NCBI GenBank assembly: GCA_016793415.1
Contig: JAEUMC010000218.1
Span: forward strand, 1 to 7,026
DNA: 7,026 nucleotides
Direction of reading: 5' to 3'
DNA from: Devosia sp.
Lineage (GTDB): Bacteria > Pseudomonadota > Alphaproteobacteria > Rhizobiales > Devosiaceae
In this document: positions 6,760 through 7,026 of the stretch, piece by piece
Position numbering within the stretch: position 1 is the first letter of the stretch
Layout: each line of letters begins with the position of its first letter
Notes under the pieces: generated by a model
The model's input: only the letters and a program-made list of their open reading frames with translations
What the model was told of the DNA's origin: nothing
The model's database searches: none
Program-made: the position numbers and the translations under genes

Positions 6760-7018
6760 AGCCGGCGATGAGCCTGGCGATGACGACAACGATGATAGCG
6801 CCAACCGTCGACGTGATGATCTGCGTGACGATCGGGCTCTTGATGCCGAGGTTGATATTGAGGGCAGTGAACAGGTAACCGCCCACGAACGAACCAATGA
6901 CGCCGCTCACCAGATAGGTGATCAGCCCGCCACCGCCGACGATCAGGCTGGCGAGAAAGCCAGCGACGACGCCGATCACGAGAAAGATCACCAGAGAGCG
7001 CGTGTCCATACGACCCAT
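6758..7018 (-). CDS. GlsB/YeaQ/YmgE-family small membrane protein
   Basis: This is an 86-residue, very hydrophobic protein with three probable membrane segments (about 8-27, 33-52 and 63-84) and glycine-rich turns such as VIGVVAGFLASLIVGGGG and IGSFVGGYLF. These are the hallmarks of the family named 'transglycosylase-associated protein' (YeaQ/YmgE/GlsB), which has no proven enzymatic activity and is often stress-linked. Two ATG codons are possible, at 7018 and at 7009 (MDTRSLV). The family usually has only a few residues before the first membrane segment, so the second is at least as likely. Only 8 bases lie upstream of the first, so the ribosome site cannot be judged. It leads into lipA with 9 bases between, so it is probably in the same operon. 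Its role beside lipA is unknown. Confidence 0.85.
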   Translation of the reverse strand: MGRMDTRSLVIFLVIGVVAGFLASLIVGGGGLITYLVSGVIGSFVGGYLFTALNINLGIKSPIVTQIITSTVGAIIVVVIARLIAG

Positions 7019-7026
7019 TTGAAACT

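Overview
This is a GC-rich chromosomal segment from an alphaproteobacterium, most likely of the Hyphomicrobiales (Rhizobiales). A Devosia-like host is my best guess from protein character and gene order, but no search was possible. The evidence is the dusB-ntrB-ntrC order, a fused bifunctional IspDF, a stand-alone CinA C-terminal-type deamidase, and a small membrane protein gene, lipA and a Coq10/RatA-type gene in a row. The content is housekeeping. I see no tRNA, rRNA, CRISPR array, transposase, phage gene or other cargo.

Layout, left to right. Positions 1-3152 hold a leftward operon, read in the order dusB (tRNA dihydrouridine synthase), ntrB (nitrogen sensor kinase), ntrC (sigma-54 activator, cut by the left window edge at residue 340). 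Each junction is a 4-base ATGA overlap. Positions 3153-3324 are a divergent promoter region with two small dyads. Positions 3325-5011 hold a rightward pair, ispDF (isoprenoid precursor synthesis) and pncC/cinA-C (NMN deamidase-like), one base apart. Positions 5012-5367 are a gap between convergent genes. Most of it is a large composite palindrome of about 227 bp (5104-5330), which is the most unusual feature of the window. Positions 5368-7018 hold a second leftward operon, read as a GlsB/YeaQ/YmgE-type small membrane protein, lipA (lipoyl synthase, TTG start) and a RatA/Coq10-type START protein. lipA and ratA overlap by 8 bases, and the Shine-Dalgarno of lipA overlaps the stop codon of the gene before it.

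How the genes relate. NtrB and NtrC form the nitrogen two-component system, and DusB is the usual leading gene of that operon in alphaproteobacteria (historically nifR3). IspDF supplies isoprenoid precursors, which feed ubiquinone among other products. LipA makes the lipoyl cofactor of 2-oxoacid dehydrogenases. The Coq10-like protein may assist quinone function. The last three therefore share a loose link to respiration.

I did not find a new gene system. The palindromic element in the convergent gap is the best candidate for follow-up: it can fold as one long hairpin or as a three-armed structure, and it places a terminator-like hairpin at each end facing each incoming gene.
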